From assembly GCA_014621425.1 (NCBI GenBank), contig JAANBB010000046.1:1-64000 (forward strand): DNA of 64,000 bases, in the 5' to 3' direction. Source of the stretch: Cylindrodendrum hubeiense (taxonomy: Eukaryota; Ascomycota; Sordariomycetes; Hypocreales; Nectriaceae). The position numbers and the translations under genes are program-made. Below are positions 33,905 to 45,124 of the stretch, in pieces. The notes under the pieces are model-generated. The model searched no databases, was not told the DNA's origin, and saw only the letters and a program-made list of their open reading frames with translations. Position 1 is the first letter of the stretch. Every line of letters starts with the position of its first letter.

Positions 33905-34821
33905 GATTTGATGAAATTGAGGATTGGAATAAGAGCGTAGGATGATTTTGGGTCTGCTTGACGAGGGTTGAGCTAACCGGAGCCGTCAGCAGGGTAGTTA
34001 TACGAAGATTCCATTCGGCTCGCTTTTCCTAAACCAGGGTATTTGTGTTTAGGCAGCTTGTATTTGAGCCACGAACATCAATGGCAAGTCTATTTCCACT
34101 GCAATATCAATTCCTTGTGTGTTGTGAGTCCAAATCTGGCTAACATACCACAGGTCGACGCGCCGGCTTCGCTAAACTGGATTGGGCGCCGAGACTGTTT
34201 TCCGCGCAGATTCGACTCCGCGCGGAGAAGTGACACGGCGTGGCGGGAGCTAAATGACTAGTCTTGGATGAATACGGTAAGCGGCATGCTTCTAGTCCTC
34301 ATCTAGCTAGTGGAGCTCGCGATATGATATCATGGGTCCTCGAATGACTTTGCTGAAAGTCGATAAGATGGGGATTTATAAGCAGGCGCTTCGCGTTCCC
34401 TGAGAAACGATATATGATTCATCGGCCAGCGCTTTGCATTTCCTCATAGGCCAACGAGGTGGTGATACTGAGTAATGACATGGTCGGATGACATGTGAAG
34501 ATTGGTCTGAACTGCCAACCAACCATCACTTGCAACCGCGGCTAAAACCAAGTAGGATTCACTGAATCATGCAGCTTCTGCGGTTCGAAAGTAGTGACAG
34601 TTTGCCGAGCGCTTGCACATTCCAAATCAACATCTTCCGTAGTCTGAGCCAGCAGAGTTAGTCTGGCATAGTCTTTCGCTGAAGCGGAGTTAATAATGGA
34701 AGCGGGGTTGCGCGGGAGTGGTGAGGGGAAAATAAGGGGGCCACAATAAATACGAGCCTCTGCACGCAGAATATCTCGACATACCACACATAAACCCAGC
34801 ATCCATTCTTGAGACTTGATC
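33905..34821. other. Divergent promoter region of reductase and SDR
   Basis: About 0.9 kb between the aldo-keto reductase and the SDR. It contains no supported gene. The inverted, GC-rich piece near 34170-34240 (GCGCCGAGACTG…TCCGCGCGGAG) is the only notable structure. Confidence 0.4.
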
Positions 34822-35786
34822 ATGGAATCCCTACAAGGCAAGACCGCTTTCATTGTGAGAACTTCCTCTTCTTCCCAAAATCTCAGGGGTGTTGACACAT
34901 GTTCAGACTGGTGCGTCAATGGGTATTGGCGAGGCCATTGCTCTGAGCCTAGCCCAAAACGGAGTGAACGTTGCATTAGTGTCAAGGAGCAAGGTAAGAC
35001 GAATTTATGCAAGAAGCAAGAGCTGGCTGACGATCTGAAATAGGATAAGCTAGAGGCAGTGCGTGAAAAAATCACAGCTAAAGCTTCAGGGGTAAAGGTT
35101 GGAGTATACCCAGTCGACATTCAAAACTATGCCGATGTCGAAAAAGTTGTCAAACAAGTTGTCACCGAGCTAGGAGAAATTGACATTCTCATCAATAATG
35201 TAAGTTCGATGCATCACGCATTTAACGCATGGAGAACAGTTTCGCTCACGTTAATTAGGCTGGTCTTGCCCTGGGAGCACCGGGGAGGTTCTGGGAAATC
35301 CCCATTGAGTTGATCTCTCAAATGTCGGGTACCAATATGAACGGTGTCATGTTTACAACTCACGCCGTTCTAAACCACAGCATGTGGGCAAGAAAACGAG
35401 GGACGATTCTCAACGTTTCCTCCGTCACTGGGCTGGAGTGCCCCCCATTTAACGGAGAGGCTGTATACCATGCCAGTAAAGCCTTCCTTGAAGGTTTTAC
35501 CAACAGTCTACGCATGGAAACTTCTGGCTCTGACATCAGAGTTTTGACCCTGCGGCCAGGATGTGTGACGACGAATTTCCATCTCCAGCGGGTCAAGTAT
35601 GATCAGGATGCGATGGACGAATTCTTCTACGGCTACGAACCGCTGGTGGCGGAGGATCTGGCAGAGTCGGTGCTGTACATGCTTAGTCTTCCCGCACGGA
35701 TTTCAATCAAGGCGCTGGACTGTGTTCCGACAGCACAGCGCGCACTCACCCGATTTGACCGGGAGTGGAATGCGAGGCATGAGTAA
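34822..35786 (+). CDS. Short-chain dehydrogenase/reductase
   Basis: Four exons encode a Rossmann-fold oxidoreductase of about 250 residues. Splicing restores the cofactor motif: exon 1 ends at KTAFI and exon 2 starts TGASMGIGEAIAL, giving the TGxxxGIG signature. A later exon border joins ILINN to AGLALGAPGRFWE (NNAG motif). The catalytic Ser is in LNVSSVTG, and Tyr and Lys are in YHASKAF. The pattern SRSK at the end of beta-2 suggests NADP(H) preference. The C-terminal half resembles 3-hydroxy acid dehydrogenases (YdfG or yeast YMR226C type), which oxidise L-serine, threonine or 3-hydroxypropionate-like acids. Such a role would fit a pathway that makes malonate semialdehyde, but this is inference only. 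Confidence 0.85.
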
Positions 35787-36061
35787 GGCCACTGTCGAAC
35801 ATAAATTCTGTTCCATAACAGAACATCCATGTTTCTTTATTCTCCGTCGATGAGGATATATGGAAATGAAGATCTGAAGATGTCCTCGTGTTCCGGTGTA
35901 TTGGTGACTCCAAGACGACGTAGTATATGAAAGTGATTGAAATAGATTGACTGACACGATATTCGGAAATCTGAAACTTGTCCCCTCCATTCTCAAAGCC
36001 TGGGCACACTCCAAACAGCAACGGCCTCCGGCATTCACAATAAAATCACTTTAACTATATA

Positions 36062-38321
36062 CTAGACTAGAACCAAGTCTGAGTGCTTTTCTGTGTTTTC
36101 AACCACCTCCTGGTCCCCCTTCATCACTGGAGCATTTATGTGAAACAGCCCAAGCCTCATGAACTGTTCCACTGGAGATGCTTTTCTGCTATCAGACCCG
36201 ATGGGCTGTACGATAAGTGCACGATAGGACCAATCCTTGTCAGAGTTGCCACCGACCAGTCGAGTCTTTGACAGGAATACCGCAAACAATTCTTTTCCTT
36301 CGATCCATGCTCTTACATCTTCTGTTTGCTCCCCAATTCCATCGAAATTTGAATATGCCCCAAACGGGTCTCCATTGGGCGTGCATAGCCTGTAGTCGCG
36401 GCGAAAATTCTCAGGCAACGATTCATCATCCTTATCTGGAAGCTCGCTGATATGCAACTTGATCAAGGGAGCTCGCAAGGAAATCCAACCGCCTATAACC
36501 TCACCGTAGGGATTTTGAACGTTCTTCGGGGTCACGCTCCAGCCAGTGGCTACTGCCACATCTGTCCAACTCTGATATCCTGTCCCATGTACCGATGTCC
36601 CTCTGTAAGACCCCCAACTCCAGGTTGGTGCAATACATCCTGTCTCACCTGGCCGAGGAATCTCGTCTCGTAGGCGGCCCTTTTCATGTACACTTCCCAC
36701 GCTTTGCCAGCCTAGGCCTTCCACTATTGCGTCACTCCAGAGTCCAGCTATATACTCGATTTCGGTTGCTGTACCTAGGCTGTCAACCAAGTTTCTTTTG
36801 GTCTTCAATCTTCGTCCAATCAGTATTGCTAGTCCTGAAATAGCTGGAAACCGGTCCGATTCAACCGTCAATCGCCGCGAGGTGAAATCATCTAGAATGA
36901 AATACCACAAGTGATGAGTTTCTCCATGCCTTGAATTCCGAGCTGTCGCCGTTAATGAAGTCTCCGGTCCTGGATACAGCGAGTTCCATCGTTCTGGGAC
37001 TACTACACCGGCTTCCGATACGAAGTGGCTATTACACTCGAAAAAGAGCTGATCGGTCGCAAAATGCAGGATTCGATACGGAAGAAGACGCTCCTGCAGG
37101 GCCCACGCTCTAGAAGCCAGGGGCTCGGCCTGCAGTCCAAGAGTGTAGCGTTTGTCTATTGTGAAGGTGGATGTAGGATGCGCCCAAGAAGGAATGACCG
37201 TAGATGTTTGGCCGGTTGTTTCGATGCTCTGACACGACGCAGTCAGCGGAACGGGTATGTATCGTTTTTCTGGACGTTTGAAAAAGCCTTCATCACTGCT
37301 CAGCGCGTTGTCGGCGGCAAGTACCACATGGGCTCCGGCATACACGTCTGCCATGGCCGCAGATTCTTTGACCAGTCATCAGCATCATCTTGACAGATGC
37401 AAAGTGAATCAATCCACAGGTATCGAATACCCAGATGTCGAGTGACCTTGATGGCGTCCTGAAACGTCTGTGGGAGGTCTTCAACGAAGATACCATCGAC
37501 ATAATCTGGAAGGGTTTTCTGAGTCGTGGTCATAACATGCCCGAGGCCACCGGTTCCCCAACAGTGACTGAGTGCAATGTATGAGCTTGACTTGGTACCG
37601 TGGGTTTCCAAAAGACGAACTCTATTCACCTCACCAAGGGAATCTAGGTCTAAAACACGTGAGGGCAGTTTGCCTGATGGAGGCAGACAATACTGGTGGT
37701 TTGCCACACAGTGATGCAGCCAGCCGGCAGCCAGGTCTAATGGATCTCTAGACCCAGCATCGGGGTGAATTCTTTGGCCACGAATTAAACCAGAGTCATC
37801 TGCTTCGGCTGATATCTGGTTAAATTTACAGCCCCAAGACAGCACGGAAGCAGAATGAGCATACCACGTTCCACAGACAGTTCGACCACAGCTAAAAGAT
37901 ATAAGACCCCGCTTTTTTTACTGTTTGTGAGGACTGCAAACCCATCACCGCCATCGAAACGCTGTACTAGTCGAAAGCTTGATGTCACAGGCAAGCCATG
38001 GCCGTTGCGCTCAACAGGGGAGAATCTTGGGTAAATTTCCAGCTTCAAGTCTCGAAACTCAGCAGCCAAGCATTTGAACTTCTCGAGAACAAATTCGCAA
38101 AGGGGGCAGTCGATTGCACATTCTTCCAGAGAATGCAGGCTGGGGTGATACGGCATGCTAACTGTATCCCAGGATTTTGCGCCATTTCTATGATTCCAGA
38201 AATAGGGTGTACCAGAACCTGTAATGAGAGACCCCAGCCAACCCCACTGGTCTTGTGGGAGGACAGGAAGCTTTGTCGGGACTACCAAAGCAGCGAGGCA
38301 ACGAGGGCAGACAGACATCAT
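36062..38321 (-). pseudogene. HET-domain protein, frameshifted
   Basis: A heterokaryon-incompatibility (HET) gene of about 730 codons. Exon 1 (37865-38321) starts with a Cys-rich region (SVCPRC … CAIDCPLC). A 56-bp intron (GTATGC…ATATCAG) leads to exon 2 with the HET core: YIALSHCWG near 37570, then YLWIDSLCICQDDADDWSK near 37400. At about 37370 the frame breaks: the continuation expected in the family, ESAAMADVYAGAHVVLAAD, is present directly after but one frame off, consistent with loss of one A from an AAAA run. The rest, to 36062, is an intact open frame. HET proteins trigger cell death after non-self recognition, and disabled alleles are common. A sequencing error in the run is the simplest alternative. 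Confidence 0.8.
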
Positions 38322-38674
38322 GAAGGATACTGAAAAGAATTCAGAGAACTAACGGTAGAACTGACAATGCTACCTGGCTTTACAAAGTGGGGTGTGTTTT
38401 GTATTTAAAGCATACTATCCCCGAGCGTGTGAAGCTGAACGTTGGATAATTACGCTCATCTCAAGTATGAAATAAACAAGCGCACAAATTGCATTATCCC
38501 CACATACCGCCGCAAAAGAATATGCAACATGTGAAGCCAACCACACGCGAAGTGGAGTCACTCAATGCTTGTCTTGAGCGAATTATCAAGTCCCTCCCCT
38601 CCTTACCAACGAAGCCTGCTATTTTAGACCCTACAAATATTTGTGAGCCTCCTGCCTTTCAGTGTTTCTTGCCT

Positions 38675-39995
38675 CTACTGTAGGTGCTGTAGAATCAGCT
38701 CAACCTCTGCGTCAGCCGCTTCGAGAATGTGCTCTGACGGGTGCTTGGATGTCCATCCCAAACTCTGCCCATGCTTTGCGGTGAATGTGCAACTAATTTG
38801 ACCATCAGTGCTGTACTAGATGTAGAATGGGGCAATAATTACTTTCCACCTATCTGAACCCGTACAAATTCTTTTGGGCAGCTCAAGCCCTTTGCCATTT
38901 TCTCTAGGGCGGCATCGTCGGCAAGAGTGACTTGAGAATCCTCAACAATTCCCCGTTTGGCAAGGGACTGGGCGAAGGCATCGTATAGGTCGTCCCAGGC
39001 CACGCTTCCCGATGCAGCGAGGTAGTATCCGTTTGATCCGGAGTCAACATTTTCTTCTGCCAGTATCTTTTTGAGAATGTCGATGTAAAGGGCGGCTGTG
39101 TCGTCAACGTGAGAGACAGGCCAGCTCTTGAAAACAGTTAGTGCCGTGATACTCAGAAACGTCTATCAATATTACCGGATGATCGGTGTCTACTCTGTAG
39201 ACCCTCTTTGCAGCCTTTGCCGCTTTGACAATGGCTACAGTTTGGATAGATATAGGGTTTCCAAAACCTCGGCCTTTGCCATCTAGATTTCAGATAAACG
39301 ACGTCAGTCGTAGCGTTCTAATCCATAAAAATGCCACTGACTTACAGACGATACAAGGGACAAAGATGTAACTTCGGACACCTTGCGCTTCGGCTAGTTC
39401 GATAACTTCGTTGTTTGCATCGACAGCCTAAATCAGATGTCAGCGGCATATACCTTTTGGCTATACTTATCATTGTTACCACCTTTTGAATCACCGGATG
39501 GGCTCCTTGTTGCCCCTTCTGTGTTGCATGCAAATCAAGATCACTGTCTAAGAGAAGTCGGTCTGTAGGGGCGCCAGCAAAGTCCGAGAAGAGCTTTGCT
39601 CCACTTGTCTGAACGGGGCGTTAGCCATTGTACTGAATGCACTTGTACTCTCTGCATCTTACATGCAGGATATGAACGGTTTGGCCTGTTTCTTGCCTGA
39701 GATTGGATAAAGCTTCGATGAAATATGATTGGGCTGTTGACTTTGCAGCCTCGATCAACCAGTACACAACCGAGATCTGATGGAGGAGGATATTTTCCTC
39801 GACCACAGCCTTGTCATACGGATCAAATCTCAAAGGCATTAGCCCGTAGTTTTTGACGGCTTCCTCTTGACTATCATTTCGAACCAAGGCAAAGATCTTT
39901 CCATGAGATGGCAGGTTTGCAGTGCTGAGTTGGGCTACGATGGTCCCGCCCAGATACCCAGACGCACCGGTAATGAGGATGTTTCGCGCCGGCAT
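38675..39995 (-). CDS. NAD-dependent epimerase/dehydratase-like protein
   Basis: A multi-exon gene for an extended SDR of about 340 residues. The start MPARNILITGASGYLGGTIV carries the GxxGxxG cofactor loop, and FALVRND follows the second strand. The middle part reads TSGAKLFSDFAG after an exon border, and SYIFVPCIVYGKGRGFGNP matches the late strand-and-loop of the family. The C-terminal end (SLGWTSKHPSEHILEAADAEVELILQHLQ) comes from a small last exon ending at 38675. Members act on nucleotide sugars, carbonyls or serve as redox sensors; the substrate is not predictable here. I start at Met 39995; three more codons are open upstream. Confidence 0.8.
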
Positions 39996-40643
39996 TATTG
40001 TCAAAGCACCACCGTCATGTGCTTAGATGAGATGACCGAATATATTGGCCTATGGGAGATTTAAATGTTGAGGGCTTGGCGACTGCTGTTTAATAAACGG
40101 CTGAGATGCGTGTGGGTCGCATGCGTTGCTAGATGACCCTCAGGCATGAAGTGGGACTGATCCCACTGCACAATGCTTTAGAAAACATATGATTGGCTGG
40201 CCTCGCCATGTTTCATGAAAGTATCCTTGCAATGAGCTTGATACATGTTAAAATCCTTGAAAGATCAAGCTTACAAATGCGTATCACACTGGGTAGTGGA
40301 TCGATATTGATCAACGTTGCTTATAAATCAGATTGATGATATCATTAATGTCCTATCAATGGGCTCACGGAGCAAAATTAGCCCGACTCTTGAGGTTAAC
40401 TGGGGACGGAGGAACGCTAAGGCGGTTTAAGGAGCCGACGGGATAATGCATCAAACCAATGGAAGGGTATACTGGCTCATTGACAGTCAGGTTCAGACTC
40501 TGTAGTTCATCGGTCTCCATTCACGGTTGTTGAGAGCCACGTGGGGTATCTAAACAGCATCCACATTCCACAGCCCAGTAACTACGAAAGAATGATCACA
40601 AGAATGGAAGATTCACTGTCTGACCCTGGCTTGCAACAATTAT
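39996..40643. other. Intergenic, no gene seen
   Basis: About 650 bp between the epimerase start and the 3' end of the NLR-E2 gene. Frames are short and without domains. Confidence 0.4.
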
Positions 40644-43600
40644 CTAGACAGTATCCGCGCCCATTGCATACAACCTTGTCCACTCACGGGCTGTTTGGTA
40701 ATATTTATGCCGATCGTTGCTCCAAAAATCCGCAGCTAACACATTGACGGGATCTCCTAAAGGCTGTCGTTCCAACATCGCGTAAACTTCATTTAAGCCT
40801 TGTTACATATTAGATATCGCAGGGTTGATCTGTGCATTCGTTGCTCTGGAGCACTTACACTTCAGGATAGTCAAACTGCGAACCCAGTATGGAGTCCTCG
40901 CAGAACCACCGTCTTTCAAGCTAATCCTTTTGTATTTTTGATCTGAAACCCAAATTTCATTACATATATCTCCATTGGTTTCCACGAAAGGGTGGAATAT
41001 TTTCGTGTGGAAATATATGTTTGGCGGACAGTGTGGATAGGCTGTAGGGAGGATGACATCGAGGTAGAAAGCCCCTCCTTCGTAGACGGAGTTTTTCTGA
41101 ATAACAATAGGTTAGATTGACCCTGGCTAGTTTGAATAATGCCAAAAATGCTACAATGTCAAGCGGGGCTCTTACTGGACCGATAACCACGGCACGCCAT
41201 TTTCCGAGCTAGTTTCGAAGTCAGCTATCTTCAACGCCGAATGACGGTTGGTGATTCCTACATATTTGGATGGGAAAATCCGCACATTCTCAGAGCGCTC
41301 TCGCTCCCAAGAGTGTATTTCTCCGATAATCCTCGATATTGCCTCTTTGGAAAGGTTAATGTTGAGTTCAGGTCGAACAACAGGCAGCGTTTCTGGTGAA
41401 CCTTGTGTTTGTAGCACTACAGATGTTTCGTGTTTGTGGGGTTTATGACGCAAAACTGAGGATTGGACCGCGCCATGGGCAATCATTAAGTCGATAACCC
41501 GTTGATCTCCACAATCCTGGGCGTCGTCCAAAGCAGTTCTTCCCCAGGCGTCGGGTTTGTTGAGACCGAACGCGGCATCGATAAAGATGGATACTGTTTG
41601 AAAATGCCCGTGACGAGCCGCATGGTGTAGCGGAGAGGCACCATCAAGATCTGTGATATCAGGATCGGCCTCTCGATTCCACAAAAAGCTCACAGTCGTA
41701 GCGTGCCCTCTGGCGGAAGCCTTGAGCATGGGGGTTTCATCAAAGAAATTTTGAGCGTTTTGCGGACAACCGAGATCTCGCAGTACTTTGCAGCAATCCG
41801 TATATCCTTTCGCGGCTGCAATATGAAGCGGTGTGTTTCCGTCATTGTCAACTGTATCCGTTGCCGATCCAAGCCTACATAGCTCCTTAATAACACCTGG
41901 AAAGTTTCTTTCTGCAGCAATGTGCAAGGCAATCTCCCCAAGAGACGTCCTGCCATGAACAAGGTCAGGATCCTGGGAAACAAGTAGCCGTGTGATGTTG
42001 ATGCTTCCTTGAGCCGCTGCGCTATGGAGAGATGTCCAATTGAGGGTTGTGCCAACACTTGGATTTGCCCCTGATTTCAGAAGAAAGGCAACGATATTAT
42101 CTCTGCCATTGCTGATGGCTTCGAGTAGGGCCGTTCGGCCACCCCGGGACCTCGTATCAAGCTCCACCTTGTGTTTGTGGAGTAATTCCACGGCTTTTAA
42201 TGTTCCCCGTCGACAAGCTTCGTGTAAGGGAATGTAATCAGTGACATAGTTAGGGACTCCGTTCGGAGACGCTCCGTGAGATAAGAGAAGTCGCATAATG
42301 TCAATCGAGCCAGCCTCAACAGCTGCGGTAAGGGCGGTTGCACCTTCTGAGTTTGTCTCATCCACCGGAAATTCGTCATCAAATTCACCGTCAAGCAGGA
42401 AAATACACTCTGGTCGTAGGCCGAGCCGAGAAGCAAACCATAGCGCAGGCGCTTGCTTTGGAGACGTAAAACTATACTTGTCATACCTGCTCTCTGGTAG
42501 CAGATATGCTTGGATACAGCTCTCTCTGTATGGGGCCTCCGTTAGGATCTTAAGGCGAGAATCGCTTGGGTCCACTTCGCTGCTAGCTGACTTCTGGGTG
42601 TGTGTTGCCCATGATTTGGCAGCATAGAGCAAGAAGGGGTGGTTATTGAGCCGCAGGTTCATCTCATCATCGTCAACGCATCGCCCGGTAGAAAATGCGT
42701 CAAAGAGAAGGTACGTCTGACAGGCTTGCGCTAGTTCCCCGTGAATTTGATCCAAAGAACTGATGGATTTCGACTCAAGGTACTGTTGAAAGTACTGTTG
42801 GAATGTTTGGTGAACAAATCTCACAGCGCGACTCCCTTCATCAACAGTAATGATGCCATCACAAGCCAAAATAATAGCGTCGATATTGAGAAGGAATTTT
42901 TTCTCCTGGCTGAGATCCTCGGGCTCAAGTGAAATTGCGCATTGGAGTTCATCGATTTGAAGAGGGCGAGAAGCACAAAGTACCCAGCCCATGAGACTCT
43001 TCGCGTAAGTTGCCATCTTAGATGAAAGGATTCGGGAGATAAATTCCGAGTAGATTGAATCAGGATCCTTGGGAAGCGATTGGAGGGCTCGGATAATATT
43101 GCGCCCTTGACATGAACTGAGAGTATTCATTAAAAGACGAGCCATCAAAAACCTATTGGTGTCAGTAGTCTGTAACAAATTAGTTAGGCATGAAACTCAC
43201 ATTTCCTTCGAGCGTGCTTCTATCGAAGAAATGATTTGGTCGCGAAGCGTCTCGTCCCTCTCAATGTGCCATAAGAGATTACTGTCTGCGTCAATTCGGG
43301 ATGACGTGTACCTGCGGACATCCTCTGGGTCTGGTTTGATTTCGGCAACTTGAAAGGTGTCGGACCACTTTTCATCACGCGCCTGTCTTGACGTGACAAA
43401 AATATTTGCATTTCCACAACTGGTGAGATACTCTAGAAGGTCATTCCCAGAATCGCTGAGCTCGTTCAAAGCATCCACTATGATGTATATCTTGGTGTAG
43501 CTGGATGTTACCTCTTCGAAAACTTGAGTTACGTCTTCTAGTTTGGGCCGTACTCCCTTCGCGGATTTATCATCGTATATACCCTGAACCAGTTCAGTGA

Positions 43601-44683
43601 GGGCAGGTTCCAAAGCCAACTGCTTCCATATAGCACCGATTAGATTGGCAGTGGTCTGGTTTTCTCGGTCTTGGTAGTTGCAGAATATGGCGGCAACGCC
43701 GACGTTTGGGTTAGACGCGAAATCTGCTCTGAGCTTGCGAAATAAAACTGCCCTATGAGGGATTAGTACTTCATACCCTAGCTCTCCTGAACTGTGTCAT
43801 ACGATTGCATGGTTTTACCAGATCCCGCTTCAACCTATTAGTACCCTTGCGTGTCATTGAAACCATGAAAAGCTTACGTATGCCAGCGCACCACAGCCTC
43901 GGATGTGTATCTTCAACCCATGACTTCACCGCAGGCGACTCTGTGAATAATTTACAGGTGTCCTTTTCGTGGTTTACCAAGATGTCATCCATAGTAATAA
44001 AGAAGTTTAGCGGCGAAAACAGCAAATGTACTTTCTCTAAAAGGTTGGCTTGTGCCTAGTCAGCAGGTAACATCAGGCAGGGATTTGGCAGGGGCTCACA
44101 ATCTGAACGCGACACCAGCTTTTTTGTGTGTTGCCTCAACTCGACCATTCTCCCAGGAAGTGACTGAAGAGCATTTGTATCCTTCTTAATTTCAAGAGTA
44201 ATGGTCCTTGATGTGTGGTCAGCTTGCGGATCTCGAGAATAATGACCAACGCGGAGCATACTGCAAGTCCGTTACTAGGAGGAATTGAACCCATGAGAAG
44301 AGTCGGTGGATGTTCAGCATTATTTCGGCACAGTCCTTTTTGTCAAATGGCCATTTTAGAGCCTTGACCATCTCGCGCCACCGCTTCTTTTCCTCATCAA
44401 GTAATAGTGGTTTTTTCAACTCATCGAGCACGCCTTTAACTTGATCAAGAAGTCCACCGGGCTCACGCAAGGACTTTGTGCCAAGTGACAGCCCATCATT
44501 TCGCTGTTCTGCGGCCGTAACCAGAGGCTGGAGAATACCCATGAGTATTTGCAGGCTATTGACCTCAGATTGCAGTCGGCTCTTTTCCTTGCTACTGTGA
44601 GCAACATCCTTGGCATATGACAAGATAAAAGCTCCAGCTTCAACAAGGGCTATCACGCTTGCGGCTGCCCCTATGGCTTCCAT
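40644..44683 (-). CDS. NLR-type STAND protein: Helo-like, NACHT, ankyrin repeats, C-terminal E2 (UBC) domain
   Basis: A protein of about 1,200 residues. The N-terminal helical domain (MEAIGAAASVIALVEAG…) is of the Helo_like_N type. NACHT: Walker A AGIPGSGKT, formed across a 50-bp intron and carried on a 25-nt microexon (43803-43827), Walker B IYIIVDALNEL and sensor FVTSRQ. Nine ankyrin repeats follow in the 41262-43152 exon. That exon ends with a helix like an E2 N-terminus (EAISRIIGEIHSWERE); four GT-AG introns with matching phases then add exons 41176-41208, 40859-41096 and 40644-40798: KWRAVVIGP, YEGGAFYLDV, YPHCPPNIYFHTKIFHP, GDIC with the catalytic Cys in register, SLTILKCLNEVYAMLE and YYQTAREWTRLYA. 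HPN is HPF. The junction near 44230-44280 is off by one frame; I could not resolve it. Confidence 0.8.
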
Positions 44684-45124
44684 GATGACCGCCGGATCTT
44701 CAGGAGGATTTAGGGCCGATTTGGAATAGGTGATTACAAGTCTGCTATTCTAGACTTTTCGAGTCAATGTTAAAGCTATAGAAATCTCTCATGCCACGGA
44801 AAGAAGCGGGGTTATCCCATCGTGCAATCACGTGTGTGTGACGTTGTGTTCTAATCAAAGCGGTCAGTCTCGGCAAGATTACATCAGCTGGACTTTGTAG
44901 GTTAAAGTGAAGCTCAATCGCCCCAGAATTGGAACCACGTCGATGATTTGATACTCAGATGAGACTTGTTTGGATACCGGCCATACGTCGGGCATCTACT
45001 CTTTTTGAACAATAATCACAGAGGCATTTTTTATAACATAATATTATATTCCTTGCCATAAATGGCGTGTCAACTGGTCAACTTTTGTACTGATGTCTAG
45101 ATAATATCTAGAATGACCCGACTA

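Noticed and set aside
41172..41200. End of the ankyrin gene at the TAA after PWLSVQ
   Set aside because: The reading there lies across an intron (41209-41261) and the start of the next exon; the in-phase splice into E2 exons explains the sequence far better.
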